Source of the DNA: Sphingorhabdus sp. EL138
GTDB lineage: Bacteria; Pseudomonadota; Alphaproteobacteria; Sphingomonadales; Sphingomonadaceae
Length of the DNA stretch: 64,000 nt
NCBI RefSeq assembly: GCF_900258045.1
Contig: NZ_OGVD01000002.1
Span: 62,001 to 126,000 of the forward strand
Direction: 5' to 3'
Both the position numbers and the translations under genes were made by a program. Position 1 is the first letter of the stretch. The number at the start of each line of letters is the position of its first letter. The notes beneath the pieces are model-generated. The model was not told the origin of the DNA, ran no database searches, and saw only the letters and a list, made by a program, of their open reading frames with translations. Positions 26,519 to 34,043 of the stretch are shown piece by piece.

Positions 26519-26594
26519 AGGGGTGTAGCTCAGATGGTAGAGCGTCGGTCTCCAAAACCGAAGGCCCACGGTTCGATCCCGTGCGCCCCTGCCA
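26519..26594 (+). tRNA. tRNA-Trp (CCA anticodon)
   Basis: Full cloverleaf: acceptor AGGGGTG/CGCCCCT, D arm GCTCAGATGGTAGAGC, anticodon stem TCGGT/ACCGA with loop CTCCAAA (anticodon CCA), TpsiC arm CACGG-TTCGATC-CCGTG, and an encoded 3' GCCA. In many Alphaproteobacteria tRNA-Trp directly precedes secE-nusG; here 3.9 kb separates them. Confidence 0.97.
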
Positions 26595-26625
26595 CTTTTT
26601 TCCGATCAATTGGCGGTCCAACACT

Positions 26626-27015
26626 ATGACGCAGTTTATTTCCGCTATTTCACTGGTGGTGCCGGATTACGATCAGGCCATTGCCTTTTATGTTGGCCTA
26701 TTGGGCTTTGATCTGATTGAGGATACTGAGCTGTCCGAGGACAAGCGCTGGGTTCTGGTGGCGCCTCCGGGCAGCACGGAAACGCGGCTATTATTGGCCA
26801 AAGCCAGCAATGAAGCGCAAGAAGAAGTCATTGGCGAGCAAGCTGGTAACCGGGTATTCCTGTTTTTGGAAACCTATGATTTTGACGCGGATTTCGCTCT
26901 GATGGAGCGTGCCGGCGTCGATATTATCGAGGAACCGCGAGTCGAAAGCTATGGCAAGGTGGTCGTCTTTCGCGATCCGTTTGGCAACAAATGGGACCTG
27001 ATCGAGCGGCATTAA
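26626..27015 (+). CDS. VOC-family (glyoxalase/bleomycin-resistance fold) protein
   Basis: 129 residues starting MTQFISAISLVVPDYDQAIAFYVGLLGF, with a second beta-alpha-beta unit ending FRDPFGNKWDLIE. This is the vicinal oxygen chelate fold of two such modules; metal-ligand positions include an early residue of strand 1 and the terminal Glu. The ATG at 26626 follows the tRNA by 31 bases. No enzyme activity can be fixed. It is convergent with the TetR gene (3-base gap). Confidence 0.88.
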   Translation: MTQFISAISLVVPDYDQAIAFYVGLLGFDLIEDTELSEDKRWVLVAPPGSTETRLLLAKASNEAQEEVIGEQAGNRVFLFLETYDFDADFALMERAGVDIIEEPRVESYGKVVVFRDPFGNKWDLIERH

Positions 27016-27018
27016 AGG

Positions 27019-27627
27019 CTATCGCTCAATGTCGAGAGCGCCCGCAATCAAGCCCCAAATCTGATGCGTTAATATGGCTGGATCGGGCCGCGGTTTCATT
27101 CCCATTGCATGTATGATGCCGCTGCGCATGGCGCCGGTGATAGCCGCCCCGGCGATAGCAGGATCGATATGGCTGCCGATATCGCCGCGCTTGATGCCGG
27201 AGCCGATATTCCGCGTTGCCATTTCGATCATTTCTTCGTGGCGTGCCGATTCAACAGCTGCAACCTGATTGGTATGGGCCATTTTGCCAAGAATGATCGG
27301 AGCCATAGGATCATTGTAGAGAAATTCCACAGCCGCCATCAGCCGGTCTTTTTCCCGCACGCCCCAGTTTATATCGGGATCGATATACTGGTTCACAACG
27401 GCATTATAGCGATCATAGAAAGCATCGATAATCGCCCCCAGCATGCCGGATTTTGAACCGAAATAATGATAGGCGAGACCGACAGAAACATCAGCCTTTT
27501 CCGCCACCTGACCCATTTCCAGATCGCCTTCGCCTGCACGAAGGATCGTTTCGGCAGCGGTCAATATCTTCGCCGCGCGCATGACCTTGCGATCAGGTTT
27601 TTCTATTGCTTTTGCCTGATCTGACAT
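27019..27627 (-). CDS. TetR-family repressor, probable regulator of the PhyH operon
   Basis: 202 residues from ATG 27627 (MSDQAKAIEK); an upstream GTG at 27645 is less likely. The N-terminal HTH is clear: AAKILTAAETILRAGEGDLEMGQVAEKADVSVGLAYHYFGSKSGMLGAIIDAFYDR. The C-terminal ligand domain is unremarkable. It is divergent from the dioxygenase operon, and a perfect 20-bp palindrome lies midway between the two starts (27688-27707), the classical arrangement for a TetR repressor controlling its neighbour and itself. The ligand is unknown. Confidence 0.93.
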   Translation of the reverse strand: MSDQAKAIEKPDRKVMRAAKILTAAETILRAGEGDLEMGQVAEKADVSVGLAYHYFGSKSGMLGAIIDAFYDRYNAVVNQYIDPDINWGVREKDRLMAAVEFLYNDPMAPIILGKMAHTNQVAAVESARHEEMIEMATRNIGSGIKRGDIGSHIDPAIAGAAITGAMRSGIIHAMGMKPRPDPAILTHQIWGLIAGALDIER

Positions 27628-27687
27628 TTGTTTGCGATCCTTCACCGGCCTACATGCCTAATCTACAGCATCGAATCTAAAGTAGTT

Positions 27688-27707
27688 TTGAATTGAATTC
27701 AATTCAA
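27688..27707. promoter_or_regulatory. Perfect 20-bp palindrome, probable TetR operator
   Basis: TTGAATTGAATTCAATTCAA is its own reverse complement over all 20 bases and consists of TTGAA/TTCAA half-sites. It lies 61 bases from the TetR start and 45 from the PhyH start, inside an A+T-rich divergent promoter region. Size and symmetry fit a TetR dimer operator. Confidence 0.85.
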
Positions 27708-27751
27708 TAATTCTTTATCTGCTAAAGTGAAGTTGATTCGCTGAGGAGGCC

Positions 27752-28648
27752 ATGATGAATGTCGCGAGTACGATCGAGACGAACAATGTCGACCTGACAC
27801 CCTATTTGAACGGGCGCAGCTTTGAAGACGCGTGGCAGCAGTTTCAGGAAGAAGGCTATGTCATCTTTGAAAATGTGCTGACGCCCGAAGAGTTGGAAAC
27901 ACAGCGGGCTGCGCTCAAACCTTGGATTGATGCAGATATTCGCGGCCGTAACAATTTCGAGGGATCACAGTCCAACCGCATCTATGGCATGCTTGCCAAA
28001 GATCCGGTTTTTGGCGATCTGATCTCCCATCCCTTGCAACTGGCCTTTGCTGAGCGGGAATTGGGCGCCAGTGTCTTGCTCTACGCCTGCCTTGCGATCA
28101 ATCTGCATCCGGGTGAAACCCCGCAGCCTTGGCATTTTGATGACAGCCATTGTGGCCTCGCCCGTCCGCGTGATCCACTTTCTATGTCGACATTCTGGTC
28201 GATCACGGACACGACGGAAGATAATGGAGCCACCGAAATTATTCCCGGCAGCCACAAATGGGGCGACGAACAGCCAGATGGCGCCAATCAGGCGCACGAC
28301 TTTATCACCGGCCGGATCGATGGCGGTGATGCCGGTAGCGGTGACCATTTCCAGGCGATCAAGGCAACCATGCCGGCCGGATCACTGATGATTGCCAAGG
28401 GAACGCTTTGGCATCGTGGTGGCGGCAATGATGCTGATGCGCCTCGCCTAATCGTAACACCGCAATTCTGTAAAGGTTGGTGTCGTCCGCTGGAGCAACA
28501 AACACTCGCTGTATCGCCGGAGAAAGTGGCCAAACTGCCAAAACGCGTGCAGGAACTGCTCGGTTATAATATCCATCTGCCCTTCATGGGTTATGTTGAT
28601 GGCATGCATCCGTCGAAGTTGTTACAGGCTGACCGACATGCCAAGTGA
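27752..28648 (+). CDS. Phytanoyl-CoA dioxygenase (PhyH)-family Fe(II)/2-oxoglutarate enzyme
   Basis: 298 residues with GAGGAGG upstream of a double ATG (27752, 27755). Iron-site residues are visible: His128-x-Asp130 in PWHFDDSH, distal His221 in LWHRGGGN and Arg232 (PRLIV) for 2-oxoglutarate. The family hydroxylates CoA-esters, halogenated or aromatic compounds and secondary metabolites. It is the first gene of a compact operon: the next three genes overlap by 4-11 bases. The substrate is unknown; the partner genes suggest catabolism of a cyclic or aromatic compound. Confidence 0.93.
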   Translation: MMNVASTIETNNVDLTPYLNGRSFEDAWQQFQEEGYVIFENVLTPEELETQRAALKPWIDADIRGRNNFEGSQSNRIYGMLAKDPVFGDLISHPLQLAFAERELGASVLLYACLAINLHPGETPQPWHFDDSHCGLARPRDPLSMSTFWSITDTTEDNGATEIIPGSHKWGDEQPDGANQAHDFITGRIDGGDAGSGDHFQAIKATMPAGSLMIAKGTLWHRGGGNDADAPRLIVTPQFCKGWCRPLEQQTLAVSPEKVAKLPKRVQELLGYNIHLPFMGYVDGMHPSKLLQADRHAK

Positions 28649-29093
28649 CCATGAACTAATCCAGAATCTCTATGCCGCTTATTGCTTTGCTGTCGATCGG
28701 GGATCGGCTGAAGATATAGCCGCCCATTTTTGGGATGATTGCTATCTGAATTTTGGTGGTAACATCCATGAAGGGGTAGGGGAAGCGCGTATCGGCTTTG
28801 CCAAATGGATTGCCAGGATGCGTGAACCGGTCGAAGGTTTGCGTCACTGTCTTTACACGCCGCTCATCGAAGTGAATGGCGACCTTGCCGAAGCCGAAGC
28901 TTATTATGATGCCGACGGACATGCTGGCCGTAAGGGCAAGCCCATACAGCTGCGCGGTCTTTATCGCAGCACTCTGAAGAAGCGCGCGAGCACCAACGGC
29001 AAATCCGAATGGCGGTTCCTGAAACATGAAGTGCAAATATGGAATTCCATCCGCGACCATGCTGCACCCGCCGAGCAGGAGGCGCAGGTTTGA
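28638..29093 (+). CDS. NTF2-like (SnoaL) family protein
   Basis: 151 residues from ATG 28638, overlapping the PhyH gene by 11 bases. The fold pattern is seen in QNLYAAYCFAVDRGSAEDIAAHFWDDCYLNFGG, RIGFAKWIARM, GLRHCLYTPLIEVNGDLAEAEAYYD and the later WRFLKHEVQIW. SnoaL-like proteins act as cyclases, dehydratases, isomerases or small-subunit partners of ring hydroxylases. Its placement between a dioxygenase and isomerase-like genes suggests a step on the same substrate. Confidence 0.87.
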   Translation: MPSDHELIQNLYAAYCFAVDRGSAEDIAAHFWDDCYLNFGGNIHEGVGEARIGFAKWIARMREPVEGLRHCLYTPLIEVNGDLAEAEAYYDADGHAGRKGKPIQLRGLYRSTLKKRASTNGKSEWRFLKHEVQIWNSIRDHAAPAEQEAQV

Positions 29094-29782
29094 ACGCGCT
29101 GGAAAGTGATGCGCCGATGATTGTCTATGTCGACATCAAGAGCCCTTATGCCTTTGCTGCCATCCGGCCAACTCTCGCGCTGGAAAAATCTCTGGGCATG
29201 CGTTTCGACTGGCGCCCGTTGACGCTCGATATTCCAAGCTATCTTGGTTCCGCGCGTAAGAAAAAGGGCAAAGTCATCAAAAGCACACGCAGCGCCAACC
29301 AATGGAGCTGGGTCAAATATGCCTATCGCGATGCGCGCCGCTATGCCGAGCGGCAGGGATATATGCTGAAGGGCACCGAGAAGATCTGGGATTCATCCAT
29401 TCCTAATATCGGGATTTTGTGGGTCATGCAGACGTCACGGGACCGGCTCGGCGATTATTTCGAAGCCGTCTATCCACCCTTTTGGCGGCGAGAACTGGAT
29501 ATTGAAGATATGGCGGTGGTCGAAGCTTGTCTGGAAAAGGCTGGAATCGAATCCAGCGGATTCTCAGAATTTGCGAAAGGCGAAGGCCGCATTCAACATG
29601 ACCAACTTCAACCACAGCTGCACCCCAGCGGTATTTATGGTGTGCCGACTTATGTGATTGACGGCACCATCCTGTTCGGCCGTGAACACCTGCCTTATGT
29701 ACGCTGGCACTTGCAGGGACGGGAAGGGCCTGCGCCCGATATTGCCTATGAGATTGATGACCTGGAGGTGCACTCATGCTGA
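29090..29782 (+). CDS. Thioredoxin-fold kappa-GST / 2-hydroxychromene-2-carboxylate isomerase-like protein (first copy)
   Basis: 230 residues. TTG at 29090 overlaps the preceding stop (TTGA) and has AGGAGG seven bases upstream; ATG 29117 is the alternative. Motifs: MIVYVDIKSPYAFAAIRPTL, with the catalytic Ser of HCCA isomerases and kappa-class GSTs instead of a CxxC thiol pair, then helical insertion, and GIYGVPTYVIDGTILFGREHLPYVRWHL, the cis-Pro loop. Members isomerise cis-hydroxybenzylidene-pyruvate-type intermediates of aromatic ring breakdown using glutathione, or act as glutathione transferases. A paralogue follows immediately. Confidence 0.88.
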   Translation: MNALESDAPMIVYVDIKSPYAFAAIRPTLALEKSLGMRFDWRPLTLDIPSYLGSARKKKGKVIKSTRSANQWSWVKYAYRDARRYAERQGYMLKGTEKIWDSSIPNIGILWVMQTSRDRLGDYFEAVYPPFWRRELDIEDMAVVEACLEKAGIESSGFSEFAKGEGRIQHDQLQPQLHPSGIYGVPTYVIDGTILFGREHLPYVRWHLQGREGPAPDIAYEIDDLEVHSC

Positions 29783-30351
29783 CTCTCTATATCGATTTCA
29801 AATCGGCTGCATCCTATCTGGCGCTTGAGCCGACATTGGAACTGGCACGCGAAACCGGCATCACCATTGATTGGCGTCCATTCTCGGTGCGCCCTTTTGT
29901 TGTTCCGGCGGAGCAGGATGAGGAAACGGTCGGTGAGCGTCATCGGCGCGTTCGCGCGGCGGCCCAGCGGGATGTTCATGTGCACTATGCGGCGGTGCAA
30001 GGGCGGGATATGCATTTTGCCGATAGGCCGAGCGGCTCTGACGCTGCGTTGGCGGCATTGGCGGTTATGGAAGGTGATCCGGTGCCCTTCATTCGTGCTG
30101 CCTTTGCAGCCTATTGGACCGAGCAGGCGGATTTGGCTGATGAAACAGTGGTTGAAACGCTGCTGCAATCCGTCGGTATGGACTGTGCGGATTGGGAATT
30201 GGCGTCCGTGAAACTGGACTCCATTCGTTCCAGAGCGGAAGAATCAGGAATTTTTGAAGCGCCCTCTTATCTGATTGCCGACCAGCTTTTTCTGGGCCGC
30301 GAACATCTGCCCTGGATACGGTCGCTTATCCCGGCCGGGCAGAGGGTGTAA
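29776..30351 (+). CDS. Thioredoxin-fold kappa-GST / HCCA isomerase-like protein (second, diverged copy)
   Basis: 191 residues, start ATG 29776 overlapping the previous gene by seven bases. It begins MLTLYIDFKSAASYLALEPTLELA, a diverged form of the isomerase N-terminus in which Ser is kept but the following SPY is SAA, and ends GIFEAPSYLIADQLFLGREHLPWIRSLI, matching the end of the upstream copy. The tandem pair may form a heterodimer, with one copy specialised. It is the last gene of the operon; secE lies 146 bases beyond. A short ACCCGG/CCGGGT hairpin (30448-30467) is the only structure seen in that gap. Confidence 0.86.
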   Translation: MLTLYIDFKSAASYLALEPTLELARETGITIDWRPFSVRPFVVPAEQDEETVGERHRRVRAAAQRDVHVHYAAVQGRDMHFADRPSGSDAALAALAVMEGDPVPFIRAAFAAYWTEQADLADETVVETLLQSVGMDCADWELASVKLDSIRSRAEESGIFEAPSYLIADQLFLGREHLPWIRSLIPAGQRV

Positions 30352-30497
30352 TTTCCCACTCTTTCCTTGCGGAATCGGGAATCACGAGCTAAAGGGCTGG
30401 TGCTTTCCAAAATCATGCATATATCCGAACCCAGTCGACAGACTGACACCCGGAGTTTATGCCGGGTTTGGGGAAATAGAAATTTAGGAATCGAACC

Positions 30498-30701
30498 ATG
30501 GCGAAAGTCAATCCCGGCGAATTTATGCGGCAAGTCCGTGCCGAAAATAGCAAGGTGGTCTGGCCGACATGGCCCGACACGGTCCGCACCGCGATCATGG
30601 TGTTGATCATGACCACGATTTTGGCGCTGTTTTTCCTCGCCATTGATTCGGTTTTTAACGGTGTTGTTGGCTGGTTACTTGGTTTGGCCAAGGGCGGCTA
30701 A
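30498..30701 (+). CDS. secE: Preprotein translocase subunit SecE
   Basis: 67 residues with one transmembrane helix. EFMRQVRAENSKVVWPTWPDTVRTAIMVLIMTTILALFFLAIDSVF is the classic SecE helix region. It forms SecYEG in the inner membrane. The order secE-nusG-rplK-rplA is conserved and confirms the call. Confidence 0.97.
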   Translation: MAKVNPGEFMRQVRAENSKVVWPTWPDTVRTAIMVLIMTTILALFFLAIDSVFNGVVGWLLGLAKGG

Positions 30702-30738
30702 GCGGTCCGAAACACAATTTAGAACAGGTTATTTATAG

Positions 30739-31272
30739 ATGGCACGCTGGTATATCATTCACGCTTATTCGGGCTTCGAGCACAAGGTCAAGGAAGCCAT
30801 TGAGGCGGATGCCAAGCGTTTGGGCCTGACCCAGCTGGTTGAGGAAATTGAAGTCCCGACTGAAACGGTGACCGAAGTGCGCCGCGGTAAGAAAGTCCAG
30901 TCGGAGCGGAAATTCTTCCCCGGCTATGTCCTCGCGAAACTGCAGATGACCGATGATGTTTATCACCTGGTCAAGGATCAGCCAAAAGTCACCGGCTTCC
31001 TGGGCACCACTAAGCCGCAGGCGATTAGTGAAGCGGAAGCCGCGCGCATCCTCAACACCAAAGAGGAAGCGGCTAACGCACCGAAACAGCGGATCACCGT
31101 CAACTACGAAATTGGCGACCAGATCAAGGTGCTGGACGGACCGTTCGCCAGCTTCAACGGCATTGTCGAAGAACTGGATTTCGAGAAAAACCGCGTCAAG
31201 GTATCGGTATCGATCTTTGGCCGCGCGACCCCTGTCGAACTTGATTTTGAACAGGTAGAAGTCGCGAAATAA
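30739..31272 (+). CDS. nusG: Transcription termination/antitermination protein NusG
   Basis: 177 residues: NGN domain (MARWYIIHAYSGFEHKVKEAIEADAKRLGL, RKFFPGYVLAKLQM, HLVKDQPKVTGFLG) and C-terminal KOW (GDQIKVLDGPFASFNGIVEELDFEKNRVKVSVSIFGRATPVELDFEQVE). It binds RNA polymerase and couples transcription to Rho or ribosomes. It follows secE with the usual short gap. Confidence 0.98.
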   Translation: MARWYIIHAYSGFEHKVKEAIEADAKRLGLTQLVEEIEVPTETVTEVRRGKKVQSERKFFPGYVLAKLQMTDDVYHLVKDQPKVTGFLGTTKPQAISEAEAARILNTKEEAANAPKQRITVNYEIGDQIKVLDGPFASFNGIVEELDFEKNRVKVSVSIFGRATPVELDFEQVEVAK

Positions 31273-31329
31273 GAGATTTGGTGGTTTGCGCCACCGGATA
31301 AACCCCAGCGGCTTTGAGCCACTGGATCA

Positions 31330-31433
31330 CCAATGCGGGAGGCTGGTCTTCGGACCTGCTGTTTGACCGCTTAATTTGATCCTCCTTCGCTCCTGACGGA
31401 GCTTTGGCGGAGATAGAATGAAAGGACAGCCAA
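31330..31433 (+). promoter_or_regulatory. Structured leader ahead of rplK-rplA
   Basis: Between nusG and rplK lies a foldable leader. GCGG (31335-31338) can pair with CCGC (31367-31370) around an inner GGTC-TTCG-GACC tetraloop hairpin (31345-31356). In bacteria L1 represses the L11 operon by binding a leader structure that imitates its 23S rRNA site; this leader is a candidate for such control. Only the hairpins are seen directly. Confidence 0.45.
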
Positions 31434-31865
31434 ATGGCTAAAAAAATTGATGGCTACATCAATTTGCAAGTACCTGCCGGTATTGCAAATCCATCCCCGC
31501 CAATCGGCCCAGCACTGGGTCAGCGCGGCGTTAACATCATGGAATTCTGTAAGGCGTTTAACGCGGCTACAGACAAGATGGAAAAAGGCGCCCCGATCCC
31601 GACCAAGATCACGGTCTATGCGGATCGCAGCTTCACCTTTGAAACCAAGACACCACCTGCCAGCTACATGATCAAGAAATTGACCAAGCTGAAAAAAGGT
31701 TCTCAGGAGCCTGGCAAGGAAGTGGCTGGCACGATCAAAACGTCGCAGCTGAAAGAAATTGCAGAAGCGAAAATGGCCGATCTCAATGCCAATGACATTG
31801 ACCAAGCCATGAAGATCATTGCCGGTAGCGCCCGTTCGATGGGCATCGAAGTGGTGGAGGGATAA
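31434..31865 (+). CDS. rplK: 50S ribosomal protein L11
   Basis: 143 residues: [61 protein letters not shown] and the C-terminal [14 protein letters not shown]11 forms the factor-binding stalk base with L10/L7/L12 and is needed for RelA activation. Start preceded by AAAGGACAGCCAA. It is co-transcribed with rplA three bases downstream. Confidence 0.99.
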   Translation: MAKKIDGYINLQVPAGIANPSPPIGPALGQRGVNIMEFCKAFNAATDKMEKGAPIPTKITVYADRSFTFETKTPPASYMIKKLTKLKKGSQEPGKEVAGTIKTSQLKEIAEAKMADLNANDIDQAMKIIAGSARSMGIEVVEG

Positions 31866-31868
31866 GAC

Positions 31869-32570
31869 ATGGCCAAACTCACCAAACGTGCAAAAGCTGC
31901 AAACGAAGCTGTTGATCGCGAAAAGCTCTATGGCATTGATGAAGCGATCAAGGCCATCAAGGCTTTGGCATCGAAATCAAAATTTGACGAAACGCTCGAC
32001 ATTGCGATCAACCTTGGTGTTGATCCGCGTCATGCTGACCAGATGGTCCGCGGCGTGATTTCTCTTCCTGCTGGTACCGGTAAAGACAGCCGGGTTGCTG
32101 TGTTCGCCAAGGACGCCAAAGCAGACGAAGCGAAAGAAGCTGGCGCAGATGTTGTTGGCGCAGAAGACCTGATGGAAGCCATGCAAGGCGGCGATCTCAA
32201 CTTCGACCGTGTCATTGCAACCCCTGACATGATGGGCGTTGTTGGCCGTCTCGGTAAGGTTCTGGGTCCTAAAGGCTTGATGCCTAACCCGAAGCTCGGC
32301 ACGGTCACCCCTAATGTTGCGCAAGCGGTCAAGGACGCCAAGGGCGGCCAGATCGAATATCGCGTCGAAAAAGCGGGTATCATCCATAATGGCATTGGTA
32401 AGACGAGCTTCAAGGAAGCAGATCTGCGTAAGAATTTCGATGCTCTGGTGAATGCGGTTGTCAAAGCCAAGCCAACCGGCGCGAAAGGCAAATATGTCAA
32501 GAAAATCGGTCTGAGCTCGACCATGGGCCCCGGCCTGAAGATCGATCTCAGCGAGATTGAAGGCGCGTAA
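31869..32570 (+). CDS. rplA: 50S ribosomal protein L1
   Basis: 233 residues with the L1 landmarks [65 protein letters not shown], and [18 protein letters not shown]1 sits on the 50S L1 stalk and represses its own operon. A strong intrinsic terminator follows. The usual rplJ-rplL-rpoB genes do not follow here. Confidence 0.99.
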   Translation: MAKLTKRAKAANEAVDREKLYGIDEAIKAIKALASKSKFDETLDIAINLGVDPRHADQMVRGVISLPAGTGKDSRVAVFAKDAKADEAKEAGADVVGAEDLMEAMQGGDLNFDRVIATPDMMGVVGRLGKVLGPKGLMPNPKLGTVTPNVAQAVKDAKGGQIEYRVEKAGIIHNGIGKTSFKEADLRKNFDALVNAVVKAKPTGAKGKYVKKIGLSSTMGPGLKIDLSEIEGA

Positions 32571-32599
32571 TTCAGCGTTTCTCTCGATGATTAAAAAAG

Positions 32600-32625
32600 G
32601 GCCGGGATCGCTCCCGGCCTTTTTT
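32600..32625 (+). terminator. Intrinsic terminator after rplA (likely bidirectional)
   Basis: GGCCGGGA (32600-32607) pairs with TCCCGGCC (32612-32619) around a TCGC tetraloop, followed by six T (32620-32625) and preceded by AAAAAA. It can terminate both the ribosomal operon and the convergent outer membrane gene. Confidence 0.95.
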
Positions 32626-32656
32626 ATTTCTGCTCTCTATTCAGAAGGCCGTATTT

Positions 32657-33430
32657 TCAAAATTTGGCGCGAACACCAAGACCGACACCGAAAGACTCTG
32701 TGTCATCCCGTAAATTGGCGTTGAAGCCCTCACCGCCGCCCGCCACAAAGCTGCGCGTAAAGTCGCGGCGATAGACTTTGGTATAGCGACCTTCTGCAAA
32801 TATATCGAAGCGTTTGCTGGCTTTCACGGTTGCGCCAATGGCGCTGAAGGTCACCAGGCCAGTTGGGTTTCCGTCCACTTCAAAAGTCGGCGCGGTCGCG
32901 ACGCCATTGTTGGGGAAATAGTTAATGTCCGCGTCAACCACGCCGATGCCAATACCGCTGCCGAAATAGGGAATAACCTTCTGATTGGGCGACCAGACAA
33001 TGTCATTATAGAGCGCCGCCGTTGCCGTGAAACGGTTGACGCTGCCGCCAAATGTCTGATTGCCGCCGTTAAACGCACCGTCATCCACATCTGCTTCAGC
33101 ATAGCTCGCTTCCACTTCGACGCGAGGTTTCAGAAACGGGATCAGGCCGTTTTTAAACTGATAACCGATCGCGCCTCTCAAAGCGAAGCCTGTGTCATAT
33201 TCCACATTCACATTGGCGGGAGCGCCCGCGACGCCGGGAACACCGGCATCGGGGTTTTGGGTGCCCACAAAGTCACTATCGTTCAAAAATTCTGCGGCTG
33301 CGGATGCAGACAGATAAAAGCCTTCTTTTCTGTCATCTTCAGATTGGGCGTGGGCCTGAACCGAAAAAAGCAAACCGCTGGCCAGACCGGCGAAAGCGAC
33401 AGAGTTGCGAAGGTTTCCATTATAATTCAT
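32657..33430 (-). CDS. Outer membrane beta-barrel protein
   Basis: 257 residues. The ATG at 33430 gives a signal peptide (NSVAFAGLASGLLFSVQAHAQ) cleaved after AHA; the upstream TTG-like extension to 33466 is rejected. The mature protein has alternating hydrophobic/polar strands typical of an eight-strand OmpA-like or OmpW-like barrel and ends in the terminal Phe of GVGLGVRAKF. Its role (porin, adhesin) is unknown. The gene is convergent with rplA. Confidence 0.85.
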   Translation of the reverse strand: MNYNGNLRNSVAFAGLASGLLFSVQAHAQSEDDRKEGFYLSASAAAEFLNDSDFVGTQNPDAGVPGVAGAPANVNVEYDTGFALRGAIGYQFKNGLIPFLKPRVEVEASYAEADVDDGAFNGGNQTFGGSVNRFTATAALYNDIVWSPNQKVIPYFGSGIGIGVVDADINYFPNNGVATAPTFEVDGNPTGLVTFSAIGATVKASKRFDIFAEGRYTKVYRRDFTRSFVAGGGEGFNANLRDDTESFGVGLGVRAKF

Positions 33431-33542
33431 GTAAATTATCTTTCTCGGTGCAATCACGCGCACCATTAGAGTTGGGGGACAGAAAGCCTTTCGCGGTGAA
33501 CCGGTGTCCGGTTACACACGCGTCAAATTTTATGGAGTGAAC

Positions 33543-33935
33543 ATGCAAGACACGATATATAGAGGTTCCTGCCTCTGCGGTGCGGTGACAATTGCAGTCA
33601 AAGGAGATCTGCCCGGACCGAACGTTTGCCACTGCTCGCAATGCCGCAAGCAATCCGGTCACTATTGGGCATCCACTGACGTGCCGCGCGACAGGTTGAC
33701 TGTCGAAGGCGACGAGAATCTGCGTTGGTATCAATCTTCCGAAAAAGTTCGGCGGGGTTTCTGTGAAACCTGTGGTTCCTTCCTTTTCTGGGACCCGGTG
33801 GGGCGTGAAACAATCGCCGTTTCTATGGGTACGTTTGACGGACCGACACAGACGAAGCTTTCGGGTCATATTTTTGTAGCGGACAAAGGCGACTATTACA
33901 CGATTGCTGACGGTTTGCCGCAGGAAGATCAGTGA
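33543..33935 (+). CDS. GFA-family zinc protein (glutathione-dependent formaldehyde-activating-like)
   Basis: 130 residues from ATG 33543 (GGAG six bases upstream). Zinc-binding cysteines are in GSCLCGAVTI, CHCSQCRKQSG, CETCGSFLF, the pattern of the GFA/CENP-V fold. True formaldehyde-glutathione spontaneous-condensation accelerators are only part of this family, so exact activity is unknown. It stands alone upstream of glpD. Confidence 0.9.
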   Translation: MQDTIYRGSCLCGAVTIAVKGDLPGPNVCHCSQCRKQSGHYWASTDVPRDRLTVEGDENLRWYQSSEKVRRGFCETCGSFLFWDPVGRETIAVSMGTFDGPTQTKLSGHIFVADKGDYYTIADGLPQEDQ

Positions 33936-34043
33936 GGTGAAATAGCGGGTGCGTTTGTAAATTCTTCCAGTACTGACCACGCCAAATGAACTATATTGCA
34001 CTGCAACATTGAACATCTGGCCAGAAGCTCTATGAGGCTGGCT

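Noticed and set aside
30352-30497. Possible right-hand attachment site for a tRNA-Trp integrated element
   Set aside because: I looked for a repeat of the tRNA 3' end (CGCCCCTGCCA) and found none; no integrase is present either.
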